DNA of 22,441 nt, from IMG/VR virus record IMGVR_UViG_3300032896_000014, positions 1-22,441 of that record. One strand, 5' to 3'. The position numbers were made by a program, and so were the translations under genes. This DNA is from a virus. The notes under the pieces are model-generated. The model was not told where the DNA came from, searched no databases, and saw only the letters and a list, made by a program, of their open reading frames with translations. Below, in pieces: positions 7,778 through 15,924 of the stretch (positions within the stretch are counted from its first letter, which is position 1; each line of letters begins with the position of its first letter).

Positions 7778-8341
7778 TCAGCGTTCCCTGATGAGCATCG
7801 CCGGCGCGCGGCCCGATCTGAGGTTGCGATAAGCAAAGCGGATATCGACCAGCCGGCCGTGAGTGGATCGCATCATGCGAACCGCCTCCAGGTAGACCTG
7901 ATCGGTCCCCGGCACCCGCATGCGCATCAGGCCTATTTCGATCTTGCGCGCGTAGGGCATGGGGTTCGCGATGAACACCTCGTCTCCAGGCTTCCATCCG
8001 TCCAGATCGGTGACGGGTTGCCCGTTCAGGAACATCGTATGCAGGTCGCGGTAGTGACCGCGCTCGACAGGACCGAGCGGGGAGCGCGCCTTCAGCACTT
8101 CGATCGCGTCGCGCGCCACTTCCTCAAGCCGGTGATAGATGTAGTGAATGACACCGTTCAGCCGGACCGCGTCTTCCCGAGCGCCCTCGACACCGTCGAC
8201 AAAGCGCGTGAAGGACTGAGGCCGCGGCTCAGCCGAAAGGATTTTCCCATGCTCCCGCTTGGCGAAAGCCGCGATCTGCTTACGCACCTCGTCGGCCGTC
8301 GCGTTCTTCGCGGCCTGAAAGCTGAAGGCGAGGGCGGTCAT
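7778..8341 (-). CDS. HK97 gp10-like tail completion / neck protein
   Basis: A 187-residue protein. Residues around 70-110 (VARDAIEVLKARSPLGPVERGHYRDL in pieces: ARDAIEVLKARSP, GHYRDL) and the following NPMPYARKIEIG correspond to the gp10 pattern, in which a helix ending in a Pro/Gly-Lys-Lr motif is followed by a Tyr-Ala...Glu-Gly strand. The N-terminal extension MTALAFSFQAAKNATADEVRKQIAAFAKR (AFSFQAAKNATADEV) is longer than in the minimal family. It overlaps the upstream gene by 4 bp (ATGA at 8338-8341). The protein probably acts at the head-tail interface. It ends in a basic tail (RNLRSGRAPAMLIRER). Confidence 0.78.
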   Translation of the reverse strand: MTALAFSFQAAKNATADEVRKQIAAFAKREHGKILSAEPRPQSFTRFVDGVEGAREDAVRLNGVIHYIYHRLEEVARDAIEVLKARSPLGPVERGHYRDLHTMFLNGQPVTDLDGWKPGDEVFIANPMPYARKIEIGLMRMRVPGTDQVYLEAVRMMRSTHGRLVDIRFAYRNLRSGRAPAMLIRER

Positions 8342-8655
8342 CCGCGTAACTGCAACTCATGGCGAACGATCGAGCCGGCAAGCCGGACGATGTTCACCGA
8401 GATGATGCGGCGAGGCGTCCCGCCGACGACGAGATAGCCGTTCTGGACAGGGACCGCCCCCAAGCCTGTCGGTGAAAGTATCGCCTTGCTGTCGCCCTGC
8501 TGGATGATGCCGACGATCTCGTCGGGGCGGTATCCTCGAACGAAGGCGTTCGTCGCAACTTCGCCGACGGCACTGTTTCCCGTGCGCAGCTTGACCGCTT
8601 CGCCATGGTCCGCGATCTGCGCGTCGAGCGAGCCGATGATCTCTGCCGGCGTCAT
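8338..8655 (-). CDS. Small head-tail joining protein
   Basis: A 105-residue protein starting MTPAEIIGSLDAQIADHGE. It has a short N-terminal helix followed by beta strands (EIVGIIQQGDSKAILSP, GYLVVGGTPRRIISVN) that resemble the small beta-barrel head closure (stopper) proteins found between the gp6-like connector and the gp10-like protein. Both ends are translationally coupled: ATGA overlaps at 8652-8655 and 8338-8341. I recognise the position and fold pattern rather than a specific family. Confidence 0.72.
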   Translation of the reverse strand: MTPAEIIGSLDAQIADHGEAVKLRTGNSAVGEVATNAFVRGYRPDEIVGIIQQGDSKAILSPTGLGAVPVQNGYLVVGGTPRRIISVNIVRLAGSIVRHELQLRG

Positions 8656-9290
8656 ACCGTGTAGACCCTCAGGCCGGACAGCAGCCGGTCCGTCATCTGC
8701 CGGATGATCACGTTCGCCTGATCGCTCACGACATATTGGCGCATACCGATTCCCTCGACCTGATCGGATCGCAGGAACAGGTTTTCTGTTCGAAAGGTCG
8801 ACTTCAAATGCTGCACGGTCGCAATGATCGCCTGCCGCGCCCGCTCAGGCACCGGCCCCGTGCCGCCTTCGTTTGAGGCGTCCTCGTCATTGTACCCGGC
8901 CTGGTATTCGATCCTGAGGGCGTCGGGTGCGCATGACAGGCTCGGGAACGAGAAGCCGGCCGCGAACCAGATGCGATCGTCGACCATCCGCCAGGCGTCG
9001 TCGGGGACACTGAACTCATTATCGGCCGCATCGAGGTAGGCGATGTTTTCCACCTCGATCACCGGGCCATAGGGCAGCAGCATGTTGCGGCCACAGAAAC
9101 TATCCTGGGTGAGGCGCAGGACCTGAGGCCCGAAACACCGGCCCAGCCAGCCGGACGGCCCGTCTATGTCCTCGGTGACCGCCTGGATCAGCGCAGCGAC
9201 TGCCGGATCGTTTGCCGCGTGGCTGCCGACGATATCTGCCGGCGTCACAATGGCTTCAGGCGCTGAAATGACGCGTACCGTTTGCTTCAT
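8652..9290 (-). CDS. Head-tail connector (HK97 gp6 / phiE125 gp8-like adaptor)
   Basis: A 212-residue protein starting MKQTVRVISAPEAIVTPADI. The run of features is that of gp6-like adaptors: an N-terminal helix beginning with an acidic/hydrophobic pattern (DPAVAALIQAVTEDID), the segment GWLGRCFGPQVLRLTQDSF, then PYGPVIEVENIAYLD, DALRIEYQAGY with the conserved YxAGY motif, and the helix RARQAIIATVQHLKS. The C-terminal GLRVYTV is the typical end. It forms a ring under the portal. RBS AGGA lies about 9 bases upstream of the ATG. It is preceded by a 78-bp spacer containing a long inverted repeat. Confidence 0.9.
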   Translation of the reverse strand: MKQTVRVISAPEAIVTPADIVGSHAANDPAVAALIQAVTEDIDGPSGWLGRCFGPQVLRLTQDSFCGRNMLLPYGPVIEVENIAYLDAADNEFSVPDDAWRMVDDRIWFAAGFSFPSLSCAPDALRIEYQAGYNDEDASNEGGTGPVPERARQAIIATVQHLKSTFRTENLFLRSDQVEGIGMRQYVVSDQANVIIRQMTDRLLSGLRVYTV

Positions 9291-9303
9291 GGGGGGGTCC
9301 TGC

Positions 9304-9360
9304 TGTCACGCCGAAAGGGCCGGAATGAGCAAGCTCAAACCAGCCCCCGGTAGCGTGACA
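9304..9360. repeat. Inverted repeat with inner hairpin upstream of connector gene
   Basis: TGTCACGC (9304-9311) and GCGTGACA (9353-9360) are perfect 8-base arms 41 bases apart. Inside, GAGCAAGCTC (9327-9336) is a second small hairpin. In RNA these would form a closed stem with a nested loop in the spacer between the 122-residue gene and the connector gene. It has no T-tract for the minus strand, so it is not a standard terminator; a leader structure or processing site is possible. Confidence 0.45.
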
Positions 9361-9368
9361 TTTCCGGC

Positions 9369-9737
9369 TTAGGAGATGTGGACGCGAAACTTGCCCGACT
9401 TCACGTTGCCGCCTTGCGCGATCACGATCTTGACGCGCGAGACGATCGCGATTTTGTCGCGAACAGCTTCACCGCCAGACGCGTAAAGCCCGCCGGCGCC
9501 TGCCTGGGTATGAACCGCGCCGCGCGGCCGAACGATCTCGGATGCGTTGATGTTGGTGTCGGTCCACAGGCTTTCGCCGGTGAGCTCGTCCGTGATTGTG
9601 AAGTCGACGCCGTCTGCGAAGTCGACCTTCTCATAGCCGATGGACTCCAGCAGGCCGCGGCACTTGCCGGCGGACGGCAGATAGGCGGTGGCGCTGCCAT
9701 CGGCAGCAGTAGTCACAGTCACCTCGTAAAGGCGCAT
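9369..9737 (-). CDS. Conserved phage head-region protein, unknown function
   Basis: A 122-residue protein starting MRLYEVTVTTAADGSATAYLP. The order of elements (an opening beta strand with VTVTTAADGSAT, DGVDFTITDELTGESLW, NINASEIVRPRG, VHTQAGAGGLYASGG, and a closing strand IVIAQGGNVKSGKFRVHI) is one I have seen in several phage head gene clusters as a small hypothetical protein. It looks like an all-beta domain and might decorate or stabilise the capsid. A ribosome binding site GGAGAA lies about 6 bases upstream of the ATG. It lies between the CBM/collagen-like protein and the connector. No enzymatic motif is visible. Confidence 0.72.
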   Translation of the reverse strand: MRLYEVTVTTAADGSATAYLPSAGKCRGLLESIGYEKVDFADGVDFTITDELTGESLWTDTNINASEIVRPRGAVHTQAGAGGLYASGGEAVRDKIAIVSRVKIVIAQGGNVKSGKFRVHIS

Positions 9738-9796
9738 ATTCGTTCTCCGTTTTAAGGAACCTGAGGGCAGAGCCCCGAACTGCCGGACAGCCGGCC

Positions 9797-10636
9797 CTAC
9801 TGCTTGAGCCTCGACAGCAGCGGGTAGAGATCGCAGGTGATCTGCGTCCCGTCGCCGTTGGTGAGGATCAGCAATGCTTCGTCGGTGATCGACATATCGA
9901 CGACTGGTTCGCCGTCCTTGCCGCGATCACCCTTCAACTTTTCGCCGCGCGGGCCTGGCCGTCCTGGCTTGCCCTGCGCCGATATCATCTGCCAACCTTC
10001 GCCAGGGCAGGGGCCGGGTTCATCCCTACGGGCAACGAAAGCAGCGCCATTGAGTGCGACGACGTCGAGCGCCTCATAAGCGGGCTGCCCGTTCGCGAAT
10101 GCCTCAGGATCGAACGTGCCACGGATTCGGAACGACCGGCCGGGCTTCCCATCCACACCGCCCCGAGCAATGCAGTTCCAGTCGTCATGAGGTGGCGCGC
10201 GGCCGGTGTCCTTGTTCGCCTGGAACGTTGACCCCTCATGAGTGACGACGTCGCCTTCGTAGTGGACGCGATCCTCCCACGCTTTGACGATCGGCAGCTT
10301 TCCGTCCTTGCCCGGCTCGGGCGGGGGCAATTTGGACACCGCCTCGTCGACCATTGAACGGATGACCTCGGGATCGGCGTCGGCGCCGTCCTTCAACGTC
10401 GCGAGACGCTCAGCCACTTGCCGTTCGAGGTCCGCAACAGCAGCGATGCGGGTGTCCAGCAACGCGAGACGTTCGCGGTGCTCAGTATCGCGGGCGTCCT
10501 TCTCAGCTTGAGCGGTGCGGCGCAGCTCGGCGATCTCTCGCGCGATCGCATCGGTGACCGCATCAGTGAAGGAGCGCAGAGACGCGGGCATCGAGTTCGC
10601 GGGTGTAGTCGTCATAGCTGCGCCCTGCGTCGTCAT
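9797..10636 (-). CDS. CBM5/12-like and collagen-like virion protein
   Basis: A 279-residue protein overlapping the portal gene by 74 bp. I keep the ATG at 10636 because GAGGA lies 7 bases upstream; the internal ATGs at 10615 and 10591 lack one. Residues about 15-95 form a charged coiled coil. Residues about 115-155 (AWEDRVHYEGDVVTHEGSTF, given as VHYEGDVV and FQANKDTG then DDWNCIARGG) look like a carbohydrate-binding module 5/12 repeat. A second copy follows (YEALDVVALNGAAFVA, then PGEGWQMIS). A short collagen-like stretch GKPGRPGPRGEKLKGDRGKDG then leads to a beta C-terminus. The domains suggest a surface-exposed head or neck appendage that binds glycans. Function is inferred. Confidence 0.75.
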   Translation of the reverse strand: MTTQGAAMTTTPANSMPASLRSFTDAVTDAIAREIAELRRTAQAEKDARDTEHRERLALLDTRIAAVADLERQVAERLATLKDGADADPEVIRSMVDEAVSKLPPPEPGKDGKLPIVKAWEDRVHYEGDVVTHEGSTFQANKDTGRAPPHDDWNCIARGGVDGKPGRSFRIRGTFDPEAFANGQPAYEALDVVALNGAAFVARRDEPGPCPGEGWQMISAQGKPGRPGPRGEKLKGDRGKDGEPVVDMSITDEALLILTNGDGTQITCDLYPLLSRLKQ

Positions 10637-11954
10637 CGTTTTCCTCGTCCTGTTCCGCTGGCGCGGGCTTCGCCGCTGCGCCTGCCTTGTCAGACGGTTT
10701 CATGTTCGCGCCGTAGCTGAGCGGAACGACCTGTTCCTGCACGCGCGGCTCTTTGCCGACGCCGCCTGCCGATGCGGGAAGATCTTCCTCGGCGCGGGCT
10801 TCATCCGAACTGTGAATGCCGCTTGTGACGCTGCGCGCCAGCGCTTCGATACGATCCTTGAACGCGCTGCGCTGGAGCGCCTTGGTATCGAACTCGAGAT
10901 ACTCTTCCGGCATGCCCCTGAGTTCGAATAGCTGGCCGAACGCTTCCTCGATGTGGTTCAGCGCGAAGCCGAGTCCGGTTGCGATCCATGACTGCATGAG
11001 CGCTTCGGTTGACGCGAAAGCGCTCTTCTCGCCCATGCCAAGGACCTGCAACGGCATGCGGAAGGCGAGGGCGACATTTTGATCGGTCATCTTCAGCAGT
11101 TCGGCCAACTGCCCGTCGCGTGCGCTTGCCTTGATTTCTTTCGCCTTGAGGCCCCAGGTGAGGATCGGCGTGCCGCCGGCGTTCTCGCCGCGCGTCTGTT
11201 CGTTCCAGTGCTCGCGAAGCTCCTGGGCTTGCTGCTTGTTCAGCTTTTCGTCCGTTTCTAGCATAAAGCTCGGACGCGCTTGATTCAGGTAGAACACCAC
11301 CTGCTGGCTGAGTGCCGCGCCGGACATGGCGAGGTCCAGCGTCGCGGCGAGGATCGGTGAGACACCTTTCAGCGGATGCTGCGGCGTATGAAGGCGGACA
11401 TGCAGCACGTCACGCGCCGGCACGGGCAAGGAGAAATTGAACCGCTGCTCGGCTACTTCGTTGCCGCTCAGGCTGTAGAAGATCGAGCCATCAAGTGCGA
11501 TGCGAGCGCGGCCATTCCGCATCAAATGCAGCTCGACGATCTCTTCTCGGCCGTTGCGCACGGCATAGGCGAACGCCTCGCCCTTATCGTAAAGCCGACG
11601 GGTGAGATTCAGCAAAAGGTCCGACCCGGACTGATAGTCGTTCGGACGCTTGAGAACGCGCGAGAGGGCTGAGTTCAGTCGGGTGCGTCCGCCGTCGGCA
11701 TTCTTCTGCCAGTGCCCAGGAGGGCACATTGCGACCGTCTGCGAATAGGCAGAGATGCACGCCTCGACCATGGCATTCGCCTGACCGTATGGCTGAACCG
11801 AGTAGCCCATCTGCCACCAGTTCAGAAACTTGCCGGCGGCCGCCGACAGGTAGCCGTCGGAAAGCAGATATGGACCCGGACGATATTCGCCTTCCTTCGC
11901 GCTGCGCGTCGACAGCCAGGACGAAGGCATCATCCGGGTGAGAAAGTTCGCCAT
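10563..11954 (-). CDS. HK97-family phage portal protein
   Basis: A 463-residue protein. Recognisable HK97 portal elements are: AMVEACISAYSQTVAMCP (about 61-78) in the first helical part, LLLNLTRRLYDKGEAFAY, the strand-loop ELHLMRNGRARI, VLHVRLHTPQHPLKGVSPI, the helix QQVVFYLNQARPSFML, and the downstream MPLQVLGMGEKSAFASTEA with the LMQSW helix. The C-terminus is acidic and disordered (AEQDEENDDDAGRS). It makes the dodecameric DNA entry channel. It starts 4 bp after the 73-residue gene and its last 74 bp overlap the next gene. It is placed after, not before, the capsid gene. Confidence 0.95.
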   Translation of the reverse strand: MANFLTRMMPSSWLSTRSAKEGEYRPGPYLLSDGYLSAAAGKFLNWWQMGYSVQPYGQANAMVEACISAYSQTVAMCPPGHWQKNADGGRTRLNSALSRVLKRPNDYQSGSDLLLNLTRRLYDKGEAFAYAVRNGREEIVELHLMRNGRARIALDGSIFYSLSGNEVAEQRFNFSLPVPARDVLHVRLHTPQHPLKGVSPILAATLDLAMSGAALSQQVVFYLNQARPSFMLETDEKLNKQQAQELREHWNEQTRGENAGGTPILTWGLKAKEIKASARDGQLAELLKMTDQNVALAFRMPLQVLGMGEKSAFASTEALMQSWIATGLGFALNHIEEAFGQLFELRGMPEEYLEFDTKALQRSAFKDRIEALARSVTSGIHSSDEARAEEDLPASAGGVGKEPRVQEQVVPLSYGANMKPSDKAGAAAKPAPAEQDEENDDDAGRSYDDYTRELDARVSALLH

Positions 11955-11958
11955 AGTC

Positions 11959-12180
11959 TTAGACGGACTTCATCTCGCGATTGCCGTAAGTGCCCGCCCG
12001 CATCGCGTCCAGATCGGCCTGGGACGGGAAGGGTGCCTCGGGGGTTGCGTCGGTTGCCTTCGCCTTTGCCGCCTTGTCAGCGGCCTTTGCGGTGGCTTCG
12101 TCGGTCGATTCCGAACGGATGTCATCGGCCTTCGCCTGGCTCGGGACCGGCTTGGCCGTGCTCTTCGGTGCCTTCGTCAT
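11959..12180 (-). CDS. Small Ala/Lys-rich protein between capsid and portal genes
   Basis: A 73-residue protein starting MTKAPKSTAKPVPSQAKADD. The first 50 residues are low complexity (Ala, Lys, Asp, Thr) and probably disordered. The C-terminal 23 residues, PFPSQADLDAMRAGTYGNRE then MKSV, look conserved: this Pro-xx-Gln-xx-Asp-x-Met-Arg-x-Gly pattern is familiar from small proteins in alphaproteobacterial phage head clusters. The gene lies 4 bp before portal and 69 bp after capsid, downstream of a terminator hairpin. Ribosome binding site GGAGAT is about 7 bases upstream. Function unknown; a capsid or portal assembly accessory is plausible. Confidence 0.68.
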   Translation of the reverse strand: MTKAPKSTAKPVPSQAKADDIRSESTDEATAKAADKAAKAKATDATPEAPFPSQADLDAMRAGTYGNREMKSV

Positions 12181-12196
12181 GGTGATCTCCGTTGAA

Positions 12197-12228
12197 CGAA
12201 AAAGAGGGCGAGGCGCGGACGCCTCACC
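12197..12228 (-). terminator. Intrinsic terminator after capsid gene
   Basis: On the minus strand GGTGAGGCG, loop TCCG, CGCCTCGCC form a 9-bp stem with one G-T pair (plus-strand 12207-12215 and 12220-12228), followed immediately by CTCTTTTTCG. This is a textbook Rho-independent terminator in the 69-bp spacer between the capsid gene and the small gene before portal. It would let most transcripts end after capsid, favouring capsid over portal. Confidence 0.8.
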
Positions 12229-12249
12229 CCATGGCTTGCTCAGGTCCGA

Positions 12250-14181
12250 TTAGGCCGAGTAGGTCCAGTCGGCGCCGTCGATCCACTGGACCATGCCGTC
12301 GCGGCGCATCGCCCAAGTCACGTCGAGCAGCATGCGCAGTGCGATGCTTGCCGTCTGGAACATGGAAATGACCGGGGCAGAGACAGTGTTCGGCGAACCC
12401 GCCGCGCTGATCTGCGCCGGGGACGTATCCTCGGCATGGATCACCGCCTGCTCGCTCGCATCGAACTCCGGCTGATCGCCGGCAGCCGCTGCGAAGTCTG
12501 CCGCGTCGATCATGACGAGGCGTCCTGCCGTGACGTTCACCGATGCGATCGGCGTGATGCCGGCGTCGGTGAGAAGCTGGCGCATCGAGCCGAGCTTATC
12601 GTCCGGACCGGGAACAAAGCTCAGCTTGCGGGCTTCGCGCTTGTTCATGAGCAGGACGAGATTGCGACCCGCCTTTGCCGTATCGAACGGCGAGGCCAGA
12701 GTCTCGATGTCTTCCATGATCGCGGCCCAGCCGCCGGCGGTCGATGCCGTCAGCGCCGAGATGCCATTGAGAAGGCCTGCGGGACGCGTCGCCGAACCGG
12801 CAGTAGTATCGATCAGCAGGGTGTCGATGGTGTCCGCGGTGTCGCCGCGGATTTCCTGACGGAGCAGGTTTTCGATCTGCGGATTCGAATACTTCGCGAT
12901 CTCCTTCGTGAAGTAGGAGATCACGCCCATCTTGTGCGGGCTCAGCGTCTTGCTGGTGAGGCCGAACCGGCGGACCGGGATCGGTGCGCCTTCAGCGACG
13001 AAGGAACCCGAGATCGACGGGGTTGTCGCACGGGACGGCACTTTCAGCGCGCCGCGACCGACACCGAACTGCAGATTGGTGCCCATACCTGCGAGGCGCG
13101 GGAAGAACGAGATGTCGCGCAGCGTTTCGAGGAACGCCACGGTCTCAGTCTCGATCAGTTCCGACGCCCAGCCCTGGACAGACGTCTTTGCCGGATCGAC
13201 GGCAGCGCGGACGAAAACGTTCGTCGCTTCGTGATCGCGGTAACGCTCTTCCAGGATCGCGATCGGATCGCGCTGGGTGACCTGCGCCATGATGGTGCAG
13301 ACACCAGCACGGATCACCAGATCGCCCGGCTCCGGCTCGCGTTCCTTGATGCTGAGCGGGCGGCGGTTGTGCTTCGTGCCGCGCTCGCCACCTTCACCAC
13401 CATTGCCGCCGCCGTTGTTCGGCAGCGTGGTAGCGGCGAGGGCGCGTTCGGCATCCTTCAGCGAGGTGAGGCGAGCCTGGCGCTCTTCCATCTCGGTCTT
13501 GAGGGTGTCGGCCTGTTCCATGTCGAAGTCGTCGACCGCGACGTGGTTCTGATAGGCATCGCGGGCAGTCGTGTAGGCAGTGTTCGCTGCGGCAATGCGC
13601 TGTGCGAGGGTGCTCATGTTCTTTGCTTTCATGTTCGGAGGGTTGGCGGCGTGCTCGCCGGTGCGCACGTGCCGCTCGCCTTGTTCGGCATGCTCGCCGA
13701 AGACGGTGCGGATCGTGGATTCGGAGATGTTCAGGGACCGCGCCATCGACAGCGCGTTCTTGTTGGAAGGGACCGAGACGAGCGACACTTCCAGCAGCTC
13801 GGTCTCTTCGAAGTCGAAACCGCCCTGGGCAGGGTTGCCCATCTTGATCGGGTTGAAGCCTACAGAGACGGCGCGGATGATGCGCTGCTCGATCATGCTG
13901 CGCAGTTCGTCGATGAACGCCGCGGTTCCCTGCGCAGCTAGGACGAGGCGGCCAACAAGCTTGTTGCCCTCGACGCGGACATTCTCCCAGCGTCCGATCG
14001 GCCGCGTGCCCCAGGCCGGATCGCGACCATGCGCCCAAAGCGCCTGAGGGTTGCGGCGGAAGCGGCTCAGCTCCCAGCCTTTCGGGTTGAAGCGCGTCCC
14101 GTGGTTGTCGAGACTGCCATCCGAGATGACAAAGTCCATGCCATCGCCGGCCGAAACCGTCGCTCGGTAGTGCATCGTCAT
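12250..14181 (-). CDS. Fused HK97 prohead protease and major capsid protein
   Basis: One 643-residue frame combines two proteins that are separate in HK97. Residues 1-150 are the S78-type prohead protease: ALWAHGRDP with His51, IIRAVSVGFNP with the nucleophile Ser106, and LLEVSLVSVPSNKNA. A linker (150-190) leads to a helical delta-like scaffold (190-250), a Gly-rich hinge NNGGGNGGEGGERG (255-268), and the HK97-fold capsid (about 300-643) with FVAEGAPIPV, GVISYFTKEI, PAGLLNG, and the C-terminal WAMRRDGMVQWIDG. I looked for an internal start at Met184 or Met189 but no Shine-Dalgarno motif precedes either, so a fused precursor that cuts itself is favoured. A terminator follows the gene. Confidence 0.93.
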   Translation of the reverse strand: MTMHYRATVSAGDGMDFVISDGSLDNHGTRFNPKGWELSRFRRNPQALWAHGRDPAWGTRPIGRWENVRVEGNKLVGRLVLAAQGTAAFIDELRSMIEQRIIRAVSVGFNPIKMGNPAQGGFDFEETELLEVSLVSVPSNKNALSMARSLNISESTIRTVFGEHAEQGERHVRTGEHAANPPNMKAKNMSTLAQRIAAANTAYTTARDAYQNHVAVDDFDMEQADTLKTEMEERQARLTSLKDAERALAATTLPNNGGGNGGEGGERGTKHNRRPLSIKEREPEPGDLVIRAGVCTIMAQVTQRDPIAILEERYRDHEATNVFVRAAVDPAKTSVQGWASELIETETVAFLETLRDISFFPRLAGMGTNLQFGVGRGALKVPSRATTPSISGSFVAEGAPIPVRRFGLTSKTLSPHKMGVISYFTKEIAKYSNPQIENLLRQEIRGDTADTIDTLLIDTTAGSATRPAGLLNGISALTASTAGGWAAIMEDIETLASPFDTAKAGRNLVLLMNKREARKLSFVPGPDDKLGSMRQLLTDAGITPIASVNVTAGRLVMIDAADFAAAAGDQPEFDASEQAVIHAEDTSPAQISAAGSPNTVSAPVISMFQTASIALRMLLDVTWAMRRDGMVQWIDGADWTYSA

Positions 14182-14201
14182 TTCTGGCTGTCCCTAAGCT
14201 T

Positions 14202-15833
14202 TCAGGCGACCATCGCCATGATGTCGAGGGTCGGGGTCCCGTCCTCGAATTTCTTTGCCGTACTCACCGCCATGAGGGCGGCGACGAGGCCGTCGATCCG
14301 AACCGTCGCATTCCGATTCGAGCGTTCCTTGTCGACCTTCAGATTTCCGGCCGGGTCCTTCACCGTCACCGCATTTGCAACGCAGGCGTTCAGCACCGGA
14401 TTGCCGTCGTGTTTCAGTCGCCCCGAGAGTGCCAATTCGACGAATTGCTCGATCGCCGGGGACATATCCTTGAAGCCTTGGCCGTGGGGATCGAGCGGCA
14501 GGTCGACACCCTCGTCGGCCAGGTCGACCTTGAAGTCGTCGATCCGCCAGCGGTCATAGCCGATCGCGCGAACATCGAAGTCGCGGAGAAGATCCCCGAG
14601 CTGCGCGGCGATGTAGCGATATTTGATGACGGGGCCGGGAACGGCAGTGATGAAGCCCTTCGATATCCAGACGCGGAAAAGGTCGCGCTCTTTTTCGCGC
14701 CTCGCTTCCATCTGGCCCTCAGGTGTCCAGAAATACGACAGCAGGTCATAACCTGGTTCCGGCTCGTCATCCGGGAAAGCCAGCACCAGCGCCGACAGGT
14801 CATCCTTGCCCGACAGATCGAGCCCGCCGAAACACCGTCTCCCCTTCAGGTCCGCCACGTCGAGACTTGCCTTGCAAGCTTCCCAGATCGGCCGCGTCAC
14901 GATGCGGGCCTCAGCGTTTCCGTCGATCCGCTGATTAAGCCGCAGGTTCCTGTAGCGCGCTTCGAAAGCTGGGCTGCGTCGCGCGCGCTCGGCTTCCGTG
15001 ACGATGTCGCTGACATCGAGAAAGATATCGGCGGCCGGGTTGCACGCTCTGATCGTTTTCGGATCGAACGGGTCCGCATCGAGCGGGGCCGTTTCGAGCA
15101 CCAGCACTGTCGACGGGTCCGCTTCTGCGTCGTCAATGAGCAGCGACAGCGGATGATCATCGTTCGGCGCCTGCGTCGAGAGGATCATTCCCAGACAGGC
15201 CGTCCGCTTGCCGGCGGACGCGATCAGGTTTTCCAGCAGTTCGCCGTCCCGCGCCTGGGCGAGCTCGTCGTAAACCCAGAACGAGGGTGCACGGCCATGC
15301 GCCTTTCGGGCATCGGCTGACAGAGCCTCGTATGTCGACCCGTCCCCATCGCCAGACAGCACCTCGATTCGCTTGTGGAACCGCACGCAGTTGGTGCGCG
15401 CCGCAAACTCGGGAATGGCAACGATGATCGCTTCCATTTCCCGATAGACCAGCGCCGCCATGTCGCGGTCGATCGAGGCCGAGTAGACCTCGCCACGCGG
15501 TTCCGATTCCGGTCCGAGCAGGTGACAGAGCGCCAGGCCGGCGACGAGCCCGGTTTTTCCATTCCCTTTCGGTTCGGACTTGATCGCAAGACGCTTCCGC
15601 TTTTTGCCGGTCGGTTTGTAGACCCGCCGAATGAAGTCCCGTTGCCCAGGCAGCAGCTTCATCCGCTTGCCCTGCAATTTGCCTTTCGTGATCGGCAGGA
15701 ACTCCAGGAAGGCGATGACGCGCGCGACGCGGTCCAGCCCCGTCTTTTCCCACGGCAACGGCCGCGGCGCTTCGTCGTCCAGCCTCTCGCGCGCCAATTT
15801 TGCTCGCGAAGCGCCGGGACCTCTCAAGCCCAT
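14202..15833 (-). CDS. Phage terminase large subunit
   Basis: A 543-residue packaging ATPase-nuclease. The N-terminus MGLRGPGASRAKLARERL and FLPITKGKLQGK..LLPGQRDF is typical of the Terminase_1 family. The Walker A-like loop is EPKGNGKT (87-94), the Walker B is FWVYDE (185-190, with catalytic Glu190), and LILSTQAPN-type motif III appears as GMILSTQAPN. The RNase H-like nuclease begins GGLDLSGKDDLSAL (Asp339 and nearby Asp344-345) and ends near RIDGLVAALMA. The start is the ATG at 15833; 91 bp separate it from the HNH gene. No small terminase gene is seen on either side. Confidence 0.96.
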   Translation of the reverse strand: MGLRGPGASRAKLARERLDDEAPRPLPWEKTGLDRVARVIAFLEFLPITKGKLQGKRMKLLPGQRDFIRRVYKPTGKKRKRLAIKSEPKGNGKTGLVAGLALCHLLGPESEPRGEVYSASIDRDMAALVYREMEAIIVAIPEFAARTNCVRFHKRIEVLSGDGDGSTYEALSADARKAHGRAPSFWVYDELAQARDGELLENLIASAGKRTACLGMILSTQAPNDDHPLSLLIDDAEADPSTVLVLETAPLDADPFDPKTIRACNPAADIFLDVSDIVTEAERARRSPAFEARYRNLRLNQRIDGNAEARIVTRPIWEACKASLDVADLKGRRCFGGLDLSGKDDLSALVLAFPDDEPEPGYDLLSYFWTPEGQMEARREKERDLFRVWISKGFITAVPGPVIKYRYIAAQLGDLLRDFDVRAIGYDRWRIDDFKVDLADEGVDLPLDPHGQGFKDMSPAIEQFVELALSGRLKHDGNPVLNACVANAVTVKDPAGNLKVDKERSNRNATVRIDGLVAALMAVSTAKKFEDGTPTLDIMAMVA

Positions 15834-15924
15834 GCCGGTTCGACCTGCTGAAAACTAATTCTGCGCGACAGCCCAGGGCGGTGTCCGGCCCAGTCGGCTC
15901 AGACTTTTCGACCCCGCCCCCCGG

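Noticed and set aside
12436-13941. 501-codon open frame on the plus strand
   Set aside because: It lies opposite the capsid-protease gene, is Arg/Asp/His-rich without domain pattern, and is explained by the codon bias of the GC-rich minus-strand gene.
14409-15320. 303-codon open frame on the plus strand
   Set aside because: It mirrors the terminase gene; no recognisable protein motif and no ribosome binding site.
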